The position numbers were made by a program, and so were the translations under genes. A DNA stretch of 64,000 bases from Salinibacterium sp. dk2585 (GTDB lineage Bacteria > Actinomycetota > Actinomycetes > Actinomycetales > Microbacteriaceae): contig NZ_CP042856.1 of assembly GCF_008001035.1 (NCBI RefSeq), positions 620,001-684,000 on the forward strand, read 5' to 3'. Of this stretch, positions 63,983 through 64,000 are shown piece after piece. The stretch's first letter is position 1. Each line of letters starts with the position of its first letter. The notes under the pieces are model-generated. The model was not told the DNA's origin, ran no database searches, and saw only the letters and a list, made by a program, of their open reading frames with translations.

Positions 63983-64000
63983 GTCTCTCCTCATTGAGAA

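Overview
The window is a 64 kb piece of a GC-rich actinobacterial chromosome, most likely from the family Microbacteriaceae. The signs are a very high G+C third codon position, many GTG starts, the alr-tsaE-tsaB-rimI-tsaD block followed by groES under CIRCE control, PspC-type envelope-stress proteins, the DUF3105/DUF305 pair, and intergenic repeats of the GTTTCGATACGCTCC type. No transposase, integrase, phage structural gene or CRISPR array is visible. This is mainly core chromosome with sugar and amino-acid transport loci added.

Layout. (1) 1-5189: end of glmS, acpS, alr, tsaE, tsaB, rimI and tsaD, tightly overlapping (cell-wall precursors, fatty-acid carrier activation, t6A tRNA modification). 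(2) 5281-9085: two DUF4190 membrane proteins, a methyltransferase, groES behind two CIRCE operators, and a RarD-like exporter. (3) 9146-15984: a branched-chain amino-acid type ABC system with two solute-binding lipoproteins on the plus strand and livHMGF on the minus strand; LivH carries an unusual N-terminal extracellular domain. (4) 16232-24584: guaB, a LiaFSR-like envelope-stress locus (PspC/LiaF-like protein, PspC-histidine kinase, NarL-type regulator), a tandem palindromic repeat, the lysE/lysG exporter-regulator pair and an aminotransferase. (5) 24791-35446: tRNA-Trp, secE, nusG, rplK, rplA, then about 7 kb of unrelated genes (EamA transporter, hydrolase, YqaJ nuclease, an OmpR-type two-component system, an alcohol dehydrogenase), then an L10 leader with rplJ and rplL. 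(6) 35527-44306: an LPVTG surface protein, a CUT1 sugar ABC operon with a LacI-type operator, an ABC exporter, a small zinc-ribbon protein and the DUF305/DUF3105 pair. (7) 44461-46994: cystathionine beta-synthase and cystathionine gamma-synthase. (8) 47258-57863: an arabinose regulon (LacI-type regulator, araB, araD, araA, two tandem ChvE-like binding proteins, gguA, gguB). (9) 57960-63982: an MFS drug exporter, a second LacI regulator and a YtfR/YtfT/YjfF-like sugar importer cut by the window end.

How the parts work together. The arabinose locus is a complete import-and-catabolism unit: ChvE-GguAB brings in pentose or hexose, and AraA, AraB and AraD convert L-arabinose to D-xylulose 5-phosphate. 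Near-identical operators (TGTGAACGNTCACA-like) lie in front of both the regulator and araB. The amino-acid transporter has GlnR-box-like sites in front of both halves, which hints at nitrogen control. The most unusual signals are the approximately threefold over-represented hexamer GGATGC/GCATCC across the whole window, the domain fusion in LivH, several families of palindromic repeats, and strong hairpins after three sugar-binding-protein genes. I did not find a clearly new multi-gene system; the closest candidates are the LiaFSR-like locus and the two-component system with a membrane-anchored third gene.
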